Assembly (NCBI GenBank): GCA_963780545.1
Contig: CAWACK010000008.1
Location: 372,001-436,000, forward strand
DNA length: 64,000 bases
Source of the DNA: UBA8941 sp963780545
Lineage (GTDB): Archaea; Thermoproteota; Bathyarchaeia; TCS64
Direction of reading: 5' to 3'
The translations under genes were made by a program, and so were the position numbers. The notes beneath the pieces were generated by a model. It did not search any database. It saw only the letters and a list, made by a program, of their open reading frames with translations, and had not been told where the DNA came from. Below are positions 54,856 to 63,102 of this stretch, one piece after another (position 1 is the stretch's first letter; each line of letters starts with the position of its first letter).

Positions 54856-55872
54856 TTGATCCGCGTTGCAATCAGCGGGATCCCCCGCGGATACCAGTTC
54901 CCGAGTCCAGACGGAAACTGGCTTCAGGAAAAGCACCGAAGCCAGATACTCTCAACATCTCCTGAGATCGAGCTAGTTGAGTTGCCTGAAGACGTGGTCC
55001 ATCGAATGAAACGTGTCGAGGACGTTGAAGTACTTCTCGGCGAGGGTGGTAACCACACCCACTATGCTGGGGAACTTGACTGGGAGGATTACCAGAAGTT
55101 CTTCACGTCGAGCCTTAAGTGGGTACAGCTTTGCAGCACCGGCTTCAGCGACAATATTACTCAAGAGGTTCTCGATGGACGAGTTGTCCTTACAAACAGC
55201 CCCGGGATACATACGATCCCGATTGCTGAAAGTGTTCTTGCTGCGATGCTTGAGCACTCCAAGAGGCTTTGGCAGAGGAGGTTAGACCAAGTGGATCGTC
55301 GCTGGAGGCAGATCTATTGCAGCGACCTAGAAGGCTCCACGGTTCTCCTAATAGGTCTCGGCAACCTCGGGAAGAGAATTGCGAGCCTCTGCAAGGCCTT
55401 CGACATGAGAGTTATCGGCACAAGAAGAAGCCCTGAACCCGTCGAGAATGTTGACATGGTTTTCCCCGTGAGTGAGCTCAGAGGGCATCTATCGGAGGCG
55501 GATTACGTGGTAGTCGTCGCGCCTCTCACACCTGAGACTGAGGGCCTACTAGGCGAGGTTGAGTTTAGGGCGATGAAGGATACATCGTACTTAATCAACG
55601 TGGGTCGTGGCAGGATAGTTGATGAGGGAGCCATGATTGACGCCCTTAAAGAGAGGCGAATTGGAGGCGCCTATATTGACTGCTTCGCCGTAGAGCCGCT
55701 GCCACCTAATAATCCGCTCTGGGGAATGGATAACGTGTTTCTTGTTCCTCATGATAGCCATAGCAGTCCCAAGATCGGAGACAGGATCGTCGCTGGATTC
55801 TGTGAGAACCTTCGCAGATACGTTGTAGGAGAGCAGCTCCTCAACGTCTGTGATCCCCAACGCGGATATTAG
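54856..55872 (+). CDS. D-isomer-specific 2-hydroxyacid dehydrogenase
   Basis: 338-residue NAD(P)-dependent dehydrogenase. Nucleotide motif VLLIGLGNLGKRIASLCKAF, active-site arginine in LINVGRGRIVDEGAMID, glutamate in DCFAVEPLPPNNPLW and histidine in VFLVPHDSHSS make up the family set. Start TTG at 54856. Substrate could be phosphoglycerate, glyoxylate or another oxo acid; no serine or one-carbon gene is close enough to decide. Confidence 0.87.
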   Translation: MIRVAISGIPRGYQFPSPDGNWLQEKHRSQILSTSPEIELVELPEDVVHRMKRVEDVEVLLGEGGNHTHYAGELDWEDYQKFFTSSLKWVQLCSTGFSDNITQEVLDGRVVLTNSPGIHTIPIAESVLAAMLEHSKRLWQRRLDQVDRRWRQIYCSDLEGSTVLLIGLGNLGKRIASLCKAFDMRVIGTRRSPEPVENVDMVFPVSELRGHLSEADYVVVVAPLTPETEGLLGEVEFRAMKDTSYLINVGRGRIVDEGAMIDALKERRIGGAYIDCFAVEPLPPNNPLWGMDNVFLVPHDSHSSPKIGDRIVAGFCENLRRYVVGEQLLNVCDPQRGY

Positions 55873-55908
55873 AGATAGTTATATCTTCTTAACACATTTT
55901 TTCCTATA

Positions 55909-56760
55909 ATGTCTCTGCTATTCGGTAAACTCTGTGCGAGACTCGAGGAAGTCTCCGAATACTATGATGGTGTAATGGGTATCGCAATTAAGGATCTGAT
56001 GAATGGTGAATCTTTCATGATTAACGGCGACGAGGTCTTCCCCGTCGCTAGCACAATCAAGGTCCCCATACTCATCGAGTTCTTCAAGCAGGTCGAGGAG
56101 GGTAAACTAAACCCAACGCAGACATTGAGATACGAAGAGACACAAAGGGTAGGTGGTAGCGGTATCATGAAGGCCCTCAGCGCTGGGGTTGTTACAATGC
56201 CGGTGATTGACTACGCTACACTGATGATTAACGTTAGCGACAACTCCACAACCAACTATCTGATCGATCTTCTAGGGATGGATAACATCAACTTCACAAT
56301 TTCGGAGCTGGGTCTAAAGGAAACCAGACTCGCCAGGAAGATGATGGATATAGAATCCCTTAAGGCTGGCAAAGACAGCTTCACAACACCTCGTGAGCTT
56401 GTTATCCTCTTCGAGGAACTCCATAAATCAGCGAAGTTAAGTCCTTTCGTCTGCGAGGAGACCTTAAAGATGCTTAAAAAGCCAAAGGAGGGGATTATTC
56501 AGGGGGTTATCAGAAATGCGGTTCCCGACTTGGTTGAGGTCGCAGATAAATCGGGATGGGTCGATGGTGCAACGCTTGACGCGGGGATCGTCTATCAATG
56601 GGGAAGACCGTATATAGCGGCTCTGCTAGCAAAGCATATACCCACACCAGATCTCCATATGTTTGAAACACTTTCCACCTTAACCGAGGTGGCTAGGCTC
56701 ATCCACTCCTACTTCGTCGAGGTCTCGACCTCGACACCCCAGGGAAGAAGGGTCGCTTGA
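55909..56760 (+). CDS. Class A beta-lactamase-like serine hydrolase
   Basis: 283 residues. The three active-site motifs are intact: SxxK in PVASTIKVP (S48, K51), SDN in INVSDNSTTNY (110-112) and K-S-G in EVADKSGWVDG (214-216). No clear E166-N170 omega-loop motif is seen. There is no signal peptide, so it would act in the cytoplasm. It might act on peptides or D-amino acid esters rather than antibiotics. ATG at 55909. Confidence 0.82.
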   Translation: MSLLFGKLCARLEEVSEYYDGVMGIAIKDLMNGESFMINGDEVFPVASTIKVPILIEFFKQVEEGKLNPTQTLRYEETQRVGGSGIMKALSAGVVTMPVIDYATLMINVSDNSTTNYLIDLLGMDNINFTISELGLKETRLARKMMDIESLKAGKDSFTTPRELVILFEELHKSAKLSPFVCEETLKMLKKPKEGIIQGVIRNAVPDLVEVADKSGWVDGATLDAGIVYQWGRPYIAALLAKHIPTPDLHMFETLSTLTEVARLIHSYFVEVSTSTPQGRRVA

Positions 56761-56808
56761 AGGGGTCGGATTTATCATCTAGATACGACGCCAATTCTTG
56801 AAGCGCCC

Positions 56809-57765
56809 ATGTCCGTTGTAAACATCACCCACGGCGACGATCTTGACGGCCTGACCTGCGGAGCATTTATGATGAAGCTTTTCGACGCCAGGATAATTCC
56901 AGCAAACTACGATGATCTCGAGGAGGCACTAAACATTGTGGGCAACGACGTCGGGAAACTTTACATCACTGACCTAAACCTCCGGGAAGCACTTATCCCG
57001 AAGATCGACGCGATCAGGTACCACACAGCAGTCACAATCATTGATCATCACCCTATGGAGGGCCGTCTAGCGGGAAAGCTGAGGGATCTAGGCGTCGAGA
57101 TTGTCCATGACACAAAGGACTGCGCCTCAGTCCTCGTCTATGACCATTTCAGAAACAGACTGGAGAGGGACGCAGGTCGCCTTGCGGCCTATGCAGCCGT
57201 CTCCGATATGTTCGAAGAGGGGCCTATTGTCTCCAGGTTGATGGATGGGATGGACAGAAAGTTTGTACAAAACGAGGCTCTACTGCTTAGTGCCGCCCTC
57301 GGTAGCGACCAGTCCCAATCCTTCAAGAAGAGGGTCGTCGAGGAACTGAGCCACTACACCTACCCCCACAGGATCGAAGGTGTAGTCGAGGCAGCTATAA
57401 ACCAGCTCGAGAAGATTGTGAGGATAAAGGAAACTGTACTTAAGGAATCCATTGTCGTCGGTAGGTTAGCCTATATGGAGTGTGGAGACGACTTCAGCAC
57501 GGGAGAGGTCGCAAACATCGTGATGGATACTTTATTCGTCCCCGTAGGTATGTGCTGGAAAGACCAAGGAGAGATGGTGAACATAAGTCTCCGTGGCGAA
57601 AGGAGGTTATCGGAGCACCTCGGTGTTCTAGCTTCAGAGATCTCAAAGAAATACGGTGGATTCGGAGGCGGCCACGCTAGGGCAAGCGGTGCTAAGGTCC
57701 CCCGCGAGAAGCTAGAAGACTTCATAGCTGACCTATTAAAGGCCTTGAACACTAGCGGCTCTTGA
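56809..57765 (+). CDS. DHH family phosphoesterase
   Basis: 318 residues. ITHGDDLDGLTCGAFM, YITDLNLREAL and VTIIDHHPMEGRLAG are the DHH metal motifs, and FGGGHARASGAKVPREKLED is the DHHA1 substrate-binding end. Archaeal members act on short RNA, single-stranded DNA or cyclic dinucleotides. It is convergent with the next gene, overlapping by 14 bases at the end. Confidence 0.85.
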   Translation: MSVVNITHGDDLDGLTCGAFMMKLFDARIIPANYDDLEEALNIVGNDVGKLYITDLNLREALIPKIDAIRYHTAVTIIDHHPMEGRLAGKLRDLGVEIVHDTKDCASVLVYDHFRNRLERDAGRLAAYAAVSDMFEEGPIVSRLMDGMDRKFVQNEALLLSAALGSDQSQSFKKRVVEELSHYTYPHRIEGVVEAAINQLEKIVRIKETVLKESIVVGRLAYMECGDDFSTGEVANIVMDTLFVPVGMCWKDQGEMVNISLRGERRLSEHLGVLASEISKKYGGFGGGHARASGAKVPREKLEDFIADLLKALNTSGS

Positions 57766-58177
57766 GCCTCTCCTTCCACCTCGCTCTCTTCTTTGCGTCC
57801 CTTATTCTCTCATCAAGGGGTCTCATACGCGTTGGATCAAATGGGATCCATTCGTCCTTCTCCGCATCAGAGCCGATCAACTCAGTTCGCTTGCAGATGG
57901 TAATTCTAAAATTCTGGACGCCATCTGTCGGGGGATCGATTTGGAGAACCTTCATTGCCCGTGCGAGACGTATCATGGCGATGAGCCTAAATGGACTATC
58001 GAGGTCATAGTTATCGGCCCGTTTGTATGTTACCTCCCTCTCCTGACCTGTGTCGGAGTAGACAACAACACTCAGTTCTTCGTCGTTCGCTTGGACGGGG
58101 TAGAAGAAGCGACGGAACACCTTGACTAGGGTCCGCTTGCCCTCGAAGACCACGATCAACCCGTTCTCATCGGACAT
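57752..58177 (-). CDS. Conserved protein of unknown function
   Basis: 141 residues with a basic C-terminus (RDAKKRARWKERLKSR) and an N-terminal beta region, LIVVFEGKRTLVKVFRRFFY. I do not recognise a family. It has no membrane segment. It overlaps the 3' end of the DHH gene on the opposite strand and follows the proline racemase-like gene's neighbourhood without evident operon partners. Confidence 0.6.
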   Translation of the reverse strand: MSDENGLIVVFEGKRTLVKVFRRFFYPVQANDEELSVVVYSDTGQEREVTYKRADNYDLDSPFRLIAMIRLARAMKVLQIDPPTDGVQNFRITICKRTELIGSDAEKDEWIPFDPTRMRPLDERIRDAKKRARWKERLKSR

Positions 58178-58220
58178 GTGTAGTTGAATCCATTCCGATT
58201 ACGCGTTCCTTAAGGGGAAA

Positions 58221-59222
58221 TTAGAGGAGGAATCCGCCTTTGAGCGGGTCATCTGGATCGATCACGACTTGGTTGAAACCGGTAATGTATGCTGAGGCGA
58301 CGACTTCTGGAACAATGGCTTTGTACTTACCAACCTTCGTTTCCTTCGCGATCCTGCCCGTCATCACTGTACTGATCGTTGACTCGAACTTGACATCCTG
58401 CCCAGGTTTGAGTTTACCTGTGCCATAAAGTGCAGCCATACGAGCATTTGTGCACGTCCCCGCGGGGCTTCTACACGTTTGTTTGGGGCCGAATACGTTC
58501 CAGTGCCTGCTCGTATAATCCTTCTTGCTGGGCTTAGTGTAGAAAGTCACAAGGTCTAAGATGTTAAGTTCCGGATACTCAGGGTGGTCAACCTTTATCT
58601 GGTCCGCAATGTAGTTTCTGATCTTCCAACCAAGGGGAATCCACTCCCCCTTCGTCTCAAGGGTTGGCTTGAGACCGATATTATCCGCGTCGATGAAGGC
58701 ATACCAGAGGCCACCGTAGGCAATATCTGCTTCGACTTCACCCACTTTTGGGATATCGAACTTCATCGTCTTCCAGTAGAAGCTTGGGACACCCTGCATC
58801 GCTATACTCTTCGCGACCCCATCCTTAACCTCAACCTTCGTCTTGACGAGACCGCTGACTGTGTCGAAGGTTATCTCCGTGAAAGGCTCTTTAACCTCCA
58901 CCATTCCCGTGTTGACTAGAGCGGCACTACAGCTGTATGTACTGTCTCCACATGCGCTGAAGTAGCCGTCGGTCCAAAGATATATGACGCCGACGTCCGC
59001 CTCTGGGACGGAAGCCTCCGTAAGGATGGAGCCGAGCATCCCATCGAAGCCCCTTGGCTCCTTCATCAGGGTACCGAGGAGATTATGATAATGGTCCTGA
59101 AAATACTTCTGTTTCTCTGCCATAGTCTTACCGCGGAGCTTTGGCAATCCCCCGACCACGATCCTGGTGGACTCGCCACTGCAGTGAGTGTCGATGCATG
59201 AGAGGTATCTGCTAAACTTCAA
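58221..59222 (-). CDS. Proline racemase-family protein lacking the second catalytic cysteine
   Basis: 333 residues, with DTHCSGESTRIVVGG at the N-terminus and ACGDSTYSCSAALVNTGMVE (C91), the first catalytic block. The second block reads CRSPAGTCTNARMAALYG, with alanine where racemases have cysteine (SPCGT) and dehydratases usually have threonine. This rules out simple proline racemization and leaves a 3-hydroxyproline dehydratase-like or novel role. ATG at 59222. Confidence 0.8.
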   Translation of the reverse strand: MKFSRYLSCIDTHCSGESTRIVVGGLPKLRGKTMAEKQKYFQDHYHNLLGTLMKEPRGFDGMLGSILTEASVPEADVGVIYLWTDGYFSACGDSTYSCSAALVNTGMVEVKEPFTEITFDTVSGLVKTKVEVKDGVAKSIAMQGVPSFYWKTMKFDIPKVGEVEADIAYGGLWYAFIDADNIGLKPTLETKGEWIPLGWKIRNYIADQIKVDHPEYPELNILDLVTFYTKPSKKDYTSRHWNVFGPKQTCRSPAGTCTNARMAALYGTGKLKPGQDVKFESTISTVMTGRIAKETKVGKYKAIVPEVVASAYITGFNQVVIDPDDPLKGGFLL

Positions 59223-59243
59223 ACCGGTTACACCGAGTTATAC

Positions 59244-59720
59244 TCAACGCGACCCGTTTATACCGGTTACGTCGAAGCTCATTTCGAGGAGTTGTTTATT
59301 GGCTCGATAACGCCATCTGGTGAACTTCATCCCGCCGATCTCCCCTGTTCTCTTGGTGTGCTGCTCCCCGCAGGTGTTCACGTTCCAACCGGGGAGCTGG
59401 AATATCTTGACTACCTTGAGTTCAGCTGGGAGCGGAAAAAGGTCGTAGATGTCATCGCCCCACCTTGCCTCGGCTTCTATTCGGCTCATCTCCTGGATTT
59501 CGATGGCTGCATCCTCTTTGATTTTTTGGTTTGCGAGCTCCTCAATCCTGTTCATTTCCTCGTCGGTAGGTTTTCTATCAAATCGTACGGATAATCCACC
59601 ATGATTGCCCCGGCTGTAAGCGCTAGCTGACCACTTAGCGCTCCGACCTAGAACTTTGATCACTGCGCCCTTCAGAACATGGATGGCGGTATGTCCCCTG
59701 ATATCGTCCGATGTGATCAT
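59244..59720 (-). CDS. AlaX-type alanyl-tRNA editing protein
   Basis: 158 residues of the editing domain that removes wrongly attached serine or glycine from tRNA-Ala. Zinc ligands: H10 and H14 in RGHTAIHVLKG, and CGEQH in VNTCGEQHTKRTGEIGG. The short form lacks the extra domains of AlaX-L. ATG at 59720, 21 bases before the proline racemase-like gene on the same strand, so they may share a transcript. Confidence 0.85.
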   Translation of the reverse strand: MITSDDIRGHTAIHVLKGAVIKVLGRSAKWSASAYSRGNHGGLSVRFDRKPTDEEMNRIEELANQKIKEDAAIEIQEMSRIEAEARWGDDIYDLFPLPAELKVVKIFQLPGWNVNTCGEQHTKRTGEIGGMKFTRWRYRANKQLLEMSFDVTGINGSR

Positions 59721-59789
59721 CTTTCATTTTTAATCTTGGCCGGGGAAAATATAAGCAGAATTGTGCTCCAAATTTAACTCGAGTTTACT

Positions 59790-59801
59790 GCCTTATTTTT
59801 A
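59790..59801 (+). promoter_or_regulatory. TATA-like box for the putative structured RNA
   Basis: CCTTATTTTTAT lies about 25 bases before the GC-rich folded segment starting at 59816, the usual spacing from an archaeal TATA box to a start site. No coding gene begins here. Confidence 0.45.
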
Positions 59802-59815
59802 TCAGTAAAATTGAG

Positions 59816-59960
59816 TTGCCCAGGTGTTCTCACCAAGGTGATGTGGGGTTCCCTGGAGCCTAAGCCCCTGGGGCCTCTTGCAGTCCATCACTCGTGGTTC
59901 GTGCGCTTCGTGGGGGTCTTTATCGCTGCTCCGACCCTTGAAACGCTCCCACCTGGGCAA
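59816..59960 (+). ncRNA. Putative structured non-coding RNA (unknown class)
   Basis: About 145 GC-rich bases in an AT-rich gap. The ends pair perfectly over 11 bases: TTGCCCAGGTG (59816-59826) with CACCTGGGCAA (59950-59960). Inside, GTGATG (59838-59843) pairs with CATCAC (59886-59891), and GGGTC (59914-59918) with GACCC (59933-59937), giving a closed multi-branch fold. A TATA-like box is upstream and a T-run (60045-60050) downstream. It lacks the hallmarks of SRP RNA, RNase P RNA, 5S rRNA or tRNA. A plus-strand frame of 83 codons overlaps it but looks non-coding. Confidence 0.5.
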
Positions 59961-60180
59961 AGTAATATCATCCTTTCTGGATATTTACCTCCTGTGTTGC
60001 AACTCTGGCTCAAATTCGAAATGTCGGCGCCCATTAAAAGAACCTTTTTTGTCTCTAGATAGCAAATAATGTCCTAAATAATTGACTCGATTAAAATTTG
60101 GTTGAGAACATTAAAAGAGAGGGGTTTTGAAGACACATATTAACAGCTTCAAACTCGGTTGACTTCACTGGCTGAAGGAG

Positions 60181-60684
60181 TCACGGGGGTGTCCACGAGA
60201 TGAATCTTGAGGTTGTAAACTTCTGCTTCTGGGCGATCCCGAGGCCGTTCCTAAGGATCTCTGGGAGCACTTGATTGGTGAACCTCTCCGTTGGCTGACC
60301 AGGAACTATGCCCTCACAGTCAGAGTCGAGGTATATGTAGTAAACTTTGTCACCCCATCGGTAGGAACTGTTGTCGCCACGCGGGTAGACGGGCTTGTGT
60401 TGAATTCGGAAGGGAAATAGTCGGCAAGCGGTTGGCTTCATACCCTGTACCGTGCAAATCCACCGATCCATTAGGGGTCGCTGGAGGACACAACGGCGGT
60501 CGGGGCCGTTGCGGAGGTAGACCTTACCCATTCCATACTCGAAGACGTCCTGCCCGCAGACGTTTCCAACCTTGACGAATTCATCCATCTTGAGGGGAAC
60601 CCTGTACCCAACGCAACAGTTTCCACAGGCTCGGCAACCCCAGCTGGCGACCTCACGCCAAGGTATTAGACTCTTGTCCCCCAT
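60181..60684 (-). CDS. YkgJ-like cysteine-cluster protein (zinc/iron-binding)
   Basis: 167 residues. WGCRACGNCCVGYRVPL near the N-terminus, DRRCVLQRPLMDRWICTVQG and KPTACRLFPFRI are the cysteine blocks of the YkgJ/UPF0153 family, thought to bind zinc or an Fe-S cluster. Function unknown. No signal peptide. It precedes nothing on the same strand within operon distance. Confidence 0.82.
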   Translation of the reverse strand: MGDKSLIPWREVASWGCRACGNCCVGYRVPLKMDEFVKVGNVCGQDVFEYGMGKVYLRNGPDRRCVLQRPLMDRWICTVQGMKPTACRLFPFRIQHKPVYPRGDNSSYRWGDKVYYIYLDSDCEGIVPGQPTERFTNQVLPEILRNGLGIAQKQKFTTSRFISWTPP

Positions 60685-60739
60685 TGTCGTCTTTAGCCCA
60701 TGTGAGTTGGGTGCCTAAATACTTTACCGAGTTTAGGGT

Positions 60740-62077
60740 CTAGATCTGGGTAACTCGGCGAAGCTTATAGCGCTCATAGATCATCCACATCTCTTTCTCA
60801 TCCTTGATGAACTCTACGGGAATCTTCCTGTCGAGCCACTGGATGTAGAAGAGGCGTCGGTCACCCATGATGTCTCCCGGGGATATGATGAAGCTCCAAC
60901 CGCTGTGGTCCATCACTACCTCTACATTGAGGAGCCCAGCTCTTCGAGTGACGTTGAGGCGCATCGTCCCCATATAGGCGTCGTAGGTGCCAACGAGCTC
61001 ATCGAGTCTACTCTCGACTTTTAATGCAGTTATATTCCATGGGTTCTTCTCCATGAGGGTGACGATTGTGTACTCGCCAATGTAATTGAGAGGGTAACCG
61101 CTTCCATTCGCTAGCGCGACGACCCCTACCCGCTCATCCTGTACGAAGCCTATGTAGGCTGTTGAGACCCAGACACTGCCACTGTGGCTTATGAGGGTAT
61201 GGCCAAAGAAGCCGGGTCTAACGTTGAGACCATAACCGTAGTAGTTTATACTATCACCGAACATAGGCTCATCTGGTGTCCTGAGGGTGGAGGTCGTCAT
61301 ATCCCTTATCGACTCCCCCTCGATGATTCGCCTTCCATCGATGGTTCCGCCGTTGAGATACATCTGTAGGTAATGACTCATGTCGGTGACGTTACTAATT
61401 AAGCCCCCATCGCTCAGCAGCTCACCATATGTGTAGCTGCTGGACTCCCGCTCCCCGTCTCCTTTGATGTTGTATGGTGTGGCGAATTCTGGGTCGGCCT
61501 CGGCCTTATCCTTCGTCCAAAAGCTCCGCAGCATTCCTATGGGTTCTAATATATGCCTATCGATGTAGCGCGCGTATCTTTCCCCTGATGCCTCTTCAAT
61601 TATGCTTCCGAGTAGGATGAATCCCTCATTGAGGTAAAACCACCTCTCCCCTGGTTTCGCATGGGCCCAACCCTCGACTTCTCTCATAAATGTTATGAGG
61701 TCCTGGGTCTTCGACACGGGTATCCATTTATCCGATGAATGAGTTATGTGACTGAAGGCAGCTTCCGCGTAGGCAAGGGCAGGTATTCCGCTGCTGTGGT
61801 TGAGAAGATGTTTAACCTTGATTGTCCCACCCTTGGGATGTATGTTTATGGGAATGTAACTGTCTATAGGATCCTCCAGTGTGAGCTTTCCCGCTTCCTG
61901 GAGCTGCATTATCCCCAAGGCGGTGAATGACTTTGTGACGCTACCAATGGAGTAAAGGGTGTCAGGCGATGTACTTGAGCCAGAGGCAAGATCCCTGAAG
62001 CCGTAGCCACGATTGTAAATTGTCTCTCCATCCTTTAGAGCAGCTATACTCAACCCAGGCAGTTTCGTGTCCGCCAT
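60740..62077 (-). CDS. Class C beta-lactamase-like serine hydrolase (S12 family)
   Basis: 445 residues. SIGSVTKSFTALGIMQL carries the S-x-x-K pair; FYLNEGFILLGSIIEE holds the Y-x-N motif; the third motif region, FGHTLISHSGSVWVSTAYIG (HSG in place of KTG), is present. The C-terminal 100 residues form an extra beta domain, as in D-aminopeptidase and esterase relatives. No signal peptide is seen, though the first residues are short. Likely peptidase or esterase. Confidence 0.82.
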   Translation of the reverse strand: MADTKLPGLSIAALKDGETIYNRGYGFRDLASGSSTSPDTLYSIGSVTKSFTALGIMQLQEAGKLTLEDPIDSYIPINIHPKGGTIKVKHLLNHSSGIPALAYAEAAFSHITHSSDKWIPVSKTQDLITFMREVEGWAHAKPGERWFYLNEGFILLGSIIEEASGERYARYIDRHILEPIGMLRSFWTKDKAEADPEFATPYNIKGDGERESSSYTYGELLSDGGLISNVTDMSHYLQMYLNGGTIDGRRIIEGESIRDMTTSTLRTPDEPMFGDSINYYGYGLNVRPGFFGHTLISHSGSVWVSTAYIGFVQDERVGVVALANGSGYPLNYIGEYTIVTLMEKNPWNITALKVESRLDELVGTYDAYMGTMRLNVTRRAGLLNVEVVMDHSGWSFIISPGDIMGDRRLFYIQWLDRKIPVEFIKDEKEMWMIYERYKLRRVTQI

Positions 62078-62335
62078 CTTCTTGAATACGAATTGGTCTA
62101 ATCCCTGGATCCAGTTCTCCGTCGGCTTCAGGTTGATTCACCTCCGATTCCTCTTTTCGCAGGAACCATTCTCAACGGAGTTATTTAAACCGCCCGAAGC
62201 CGGAGATTTATACGAATAATCCGAACTAACTATTTTTTTTCAGCGTAATACTGGCTAGTTGAGGCTAATAATCCTCAAGGGTGTCAAGATATGAAAACCC
62301 AGTAATGATCACTCAAACTAACTGTCTTAATATCT
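62078..62335. other. Intergenic region upstream of the S12 gene
   Basis: No gene is seen. A TTATTTAAAC box (62182-62191) and a T-run TATTTTTTTTC are the only marks; they could be the promoter of the S12 gene and a terminator. Confidence 0.3.
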
Positions 62336-62578
62336 TTAACCCTGTTCCTCACGTTTCTTCTTCTCAGCCTCCTCGATATCATAGAGGAGGGGGTAGATAT
62401 CGTAGTGCTGTTTGATGAGTTTCATTGTGAACCTACCAAATAAGATGAAAATAACTATGACTACTGCATAGATTAAAACCGTTGAGACGAGGACGACGTC
62501 CAAGGTTCTTACCGTGGATTGTTGTACATAGGGCTCTATTGAATCTTGCTCTTTGCTAGGGGTGTTGACATGACCCAA
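62336..62578 (-). CDS. Small single-span membrane protein
   Basis: 80 residues with one transmembrane segment, LVSTVLIYAVVIVIFILFG, and a charged C-terminus EEAEKKKREEQG. I recognise no family. The frame as given overlaps the end of the rimI gene by 43 bases; a later start would remove the overlap. The coupling suggests that it is co-transcribed after rimI. Confidence 0.55.
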   Translation of the reverse strand: MGHVNTPSKEQDSIEPYVQQSTVRTLDVVLVSTVLIYAVVIVIFILFGRFTMKLIKQHYDIYPLLYDIEEAEKKKREEQG

Positions 62579-63033
62579 GCATCCTCCCCGTCTAGATAGT
62601 AGCCGTAGTTCCTCTTCGTCTTCGTGAATTTTAGGTCTTCGTAGAGTTTTACGGCAGGGTCATTGCCGACTCGGACCTCGAGGTAGCACTCTGTTGCTTC
62701 GTACACTGCGACACCCTTATTCATGGCATCCAACATCAGGGCCTTCGCTATTCCTCGACGCCTGTATGGCTCGCGTACAGCTATAGAGACGACGTGGAGA
62801 AGCCTAGCGGGGCTGAGGTTGCGGAGCTTGCTGAAGCCGCGTTCGACTCGACACATTATGTAGCCTTGGATCTCGCCGTCGGCCTCCGCCACTATAAAGG
62901 TCTCAGGGAATCTACTGAATAGCTCCCTGTAGAAGCTACTACTGTAGTTCTCTGGGAGGCACTCGAAGTTGATGCCCATAACCCTGTTCAGGTCCTCGGA
63001 TCTGAACGTCCTGAGAGTGTATCCTTGGCTCAT
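62536..63033 (-). CDS. rimI: RimI-like N-acetyltransferase
   Basis: 165-residue GNAT fold enzyme. The acetyl-CoA loop is VREPYRRRGIAKALM (RxxGxA), with YLEVRVGNDPAVKLYEDL and FTKTKRNYGYYLDGEDAWVM at the end, the RimI/archaeal Nat pattern. Such enzymes acetylate protein N-termini. It is divergent from the site-2 protease gene, with 69 bases between the starts. Confidence 0.85.
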   Translation of the reverse strand: MSQGYTLRTFRSEDLNRVMGINFECLPENYSSSFYRELFSRFPETFIVAEADGEIQGYIMCRVERGFSKLRNLSPARLLHVVSIAVREPYRRRGIAKALMLDAMNKGVAVYEATECYLEVRVGNDPAVKLYEDLKFTKTKRNYGYYLDGEDAWVMSTPLAKSKIQ

Positions 63034-63102
63034 CTTCGATTCTCCTTTTGCAGGTGATCAACGTGGATTTAAACGCGTCGAATCTGTGTTGCAAGGCTTT
63101 TT

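Noticed and set aside
59816..59960. SRP RNA, RNase P RNA or 5S rRNA
   Set aside because: No GGAA-tetraloop/GCAGC helix 8 block, no RNase P conserved core, and no 5S loop sequence was found on either strand.
59811..60062. An 83-codon plus-strand protein
   Set aside because: It runs through the folded GC-rich segment, has no family-like sequence, and its composition changes along its length; the RNA reading explains it better.
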